From Deltaproteobacteria bacterium (GTDB lineage: Bacteria; Desulfobacterota; Desulfobulbia; Desulfobulbales; SURF-16): a stretch of 7,770 nucleotides of DNA. Both the position numbers and the translations under genes were made by a program. The number at the start of each line of letters is the position of its first letter. The stretch's first letter is position 1. Positions 6,934-7,770 of the stretch are shown here, piece after piece. The stretch is from contig JAOZSN010000136.1 in assembly GCA_029939635.1 (NCBI GenBank), positions 1-7,770 on the forward strand, read 5' to 3'. Under the pieces are notes generated by a model. It made no database searches and had not been told where the DNA came from. It saw only the letters and a program-made list of their open reading frames with translations.

Positions 6934-7023
6934 AAAAGTTATCAGTATTCAGTTGTCAGTTGCCAGAAAAGACCTAACTGGTGTCTTGGTCTGACAACTG
7001 ATAAATGAATACTGATAACTTTT
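6934..7023. repeat. 90-bp palindrome made of inverted heptamer arrays
   Basis: The left arm (6938-6965) is four tandem 7-mers: GTTATCA, GTATTCA, GTTGTCA, GTTGCCA. The right arm (6992-7019) is four in opposite orientation: TGACAAC, TGATAAA, TGAATAC, TGATAAC. With the flanking AAAA (6934-6937) and TTTT (7020-7023) the arms form a 32-bp stem with two mismatches and one wobble; the outer 18 bp are perfect. The 26-nt loop can form a small AAGAC/GTCTT hairpin. The element fills nearly the whole adk-trmFO gap: its right end touches the adk stop codon and its left end is 7 bp from the trmFO ATG. T-rich bases on the far side of each arm mean it could terminate transcription in either direction. A MITE- or REP-like origin is plausible. 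Confidence 0.85.
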
Positions 7024-7670
7024 TAAATCCCCAATTCTTTTTTGACACCAGCAACGACGATATCACTGGAAGTCCCTGTGATGGTCTTCAGCAGACCAGC
7101 TTTCTCGTAAAAGCCAGCCACAGGCGCGGTTTTCTCGTTGTAGGTATCAAGGCGGTGACCAATGGCCTCTTCTGTCTCGTCAGCACGTTGGACAATGGGA
7201 CTGCCGCATTTGTCACAGATGCCTTCTTTCTTGGGAGGCATGCTTTTAATATTATAGATTTCCTGGCAGTCAGGGTTCTCGCAGGTACGACGGGTGCAAA
7301 GGCGGTCAAAGATTACGTCACGAGGCACATCAATATTAACTGCCATATCAAGTTTGATACCCAGTTTCTCTAGCAACACGGTGAGCTCTTCGGCCTGTGG
7401 AATGGTGCGTGGGAAACCGTCAAGCAGAAAACCGGACTTGCAGTCATCTTCCTGTAGGCGCTCTTCCATGATACCCATGATCAAAGAATCAGGTACCAGA
7501 TCACCACGGGTCATGTAGCCATCGGCCTCTTTGCCAAGATCAGTGCCAGCGCGCACAGCACCACGTAGGATATCACCAGTAGAAATCTGTACAGAGCCAT
7601 CAATCTTGGTAAGCTGCTTAGCCACAGTTCCTTTGCCAGCACCAGGGGCGCCGAGAAGAATAAGTTTCAT
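7023..7670 (-). CDS. adk: Adenylate kinase (long form, Cys-rich LID)
   Basis: Adk catalyses ATP + AMP = 2 ADP in the cytoplasm. The 215 residues fit the long bacterial form. P-loop GAPGAGKGT is at 7-15, AMP-binding residues ISTGDILR at 29-36, GFPRT at 85-89, the start of the LID at DRLCTRR (122-128), and the catalytic Arg/Asp cluster QRADETEEAIGHRLDTY at 161-177. The LID carries C130, C135, C152 and C155, the arrangement used for structural zinc in Gram-positive and many other Adk proteins. Here the first pair is spaced C-x4-C rather than C-x2-C. GGAGT (7681-7677 on this strand) lies 6 nt before ATG 7670 and fixes the start. trmFO follows downstream on the same strand, separated by the palindrome, so co-transcription is uncertain. 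Confidence 0.97.
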   Translation of the reverse strand: MKLILLGAPGAGKGTVAKQLTKIDGSVQISTGDILRGAVRAGTDLGKEADGYMTRGDLVPDSLIMGIMEERLQEDDCKSGFLLDGFPRTIPQAEELTVLLEKLGIKLDMAVNIDVPRDVIFDRLCTRRTCENPDCQEIYNIKSMPPKKEGICDKCGSPIVQRADETEEAIGHRLDTYNEKTAPVAGFYEKAGLLKTITGTSSDIVVAGVKKELGI

Positions 7671-7676
7671 AATACT

Positions 7677-7681
7677 ACTCC
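7677..7681 (-). promoter_or_regulatory. Ribosome binding site of adk
   Basis: On the minus strand GGAGT sits 6 nt upstream of the adk ATG. It supports that start over any in-frame upstream extension, although the minus-strand frame stays open to the window edge. Confidence 0.7.
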
Positions 7682-7770
7682 GTTTATAAAAGGATAATTT
7701 AAAAGATAGGGGTTGAAAAACGGCAATACCATACCGTAAAAGACAAAAAAAGTAGAGAAAAAAGAAAAAG
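7682..7770 (-). other. adk leader region
   Basis: Non-coding by appearance: A/T-rich, with a long pyrimidine-rich tract on the minus strand at 7770-7738. An imperfect hairpin ACGGTA/TTGCCGT (7737-7720, one G-U) followed by five T on the minus strand (7720-7716) could be a weak terminator of an upstream minus-strand gene. TTGCCG with TTTAAA at 17-bp spacing is a possible weak promoter for adk overlapping that hairpin. Neither is strong. Confidence 0.3.

Noticed and set aside
7738..7770. Purine-rich tract at the window edge as the end of a coding gene
   Set aside because: Low complexity, and its translations on the minus strand are Phe/Leu runs without family features; nothing can be claimed.

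Overview
The window reads as chromosomal DNA of moderate GC from a Gram-negative bacterium, most likely a Desulfobacterota/Desulfobulbales-type sulfate reducer. That placement is inference. It rests on the folate-dependent tRNA methyltransferase TrmFO, an adenylate kinase with a cysteine-rich LID, a signalling cassette of a style I associate with that group, and a histidine kinase with a long insert in its dimerisation domain. No database search was possible.

Layout. Positions 1-573 contain no convincing gene; the clearest structure is a perfect 12-bp inverted repeat. Positions 574-5417 (+) hold a tightly packed four-gene signalling cassette. It comprises a secreted YfiR/DUF4154 protein, a membrane histidine kinase (CHASE8-like sensor, HAMP, two PAS), a stand-alone receiver, and a soluble REC-HisKA-HATPase-REC hybrid. 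Genes 1/2 overlap by 11 nt, genes 3/4 by 4 nt (ATGA), and genes 2/3 are 41 nt apart, so an operon is likely. A structured, repeat-like 130-bp segment ending in a T-run separates the cassette from the convergent minus-strand genes trmFO (5550-6926) and adk (7023-7670). Between adk and trmFO lies a 90-bp near-perfect palindrome built of degenerate heptamers. The last 100 bases are the adk leader.

How the genes may work together. In the known YfiBNR system, periplasmic YfiR represses the membrane diguanylate cyclase YfiN, whose sensor is CHASE8-HAMP. Here a YfiR-like protein overlaps a gene with a similar sensor, but the output is a histidine kinase instead of GGDEF. The simplest model is that YfiR holds the kinase in check from the periplasm. 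When released, the kinase would phosphorylate the small receiver and/or the first receiver of the hybrid, which has its own kinase core and a second receiver. No DNA-binding, GGDEF, EAL or methyl-accepting output is encoded in the cassette, so the final target must lie elsewhere. This rewired YfiR module is the most interesting content of the window. trmFO and adk are housekeeping genes; the sequences around them (a palindrome next to the trmFO start, no visible Shine-Dalgarno) are unusual.
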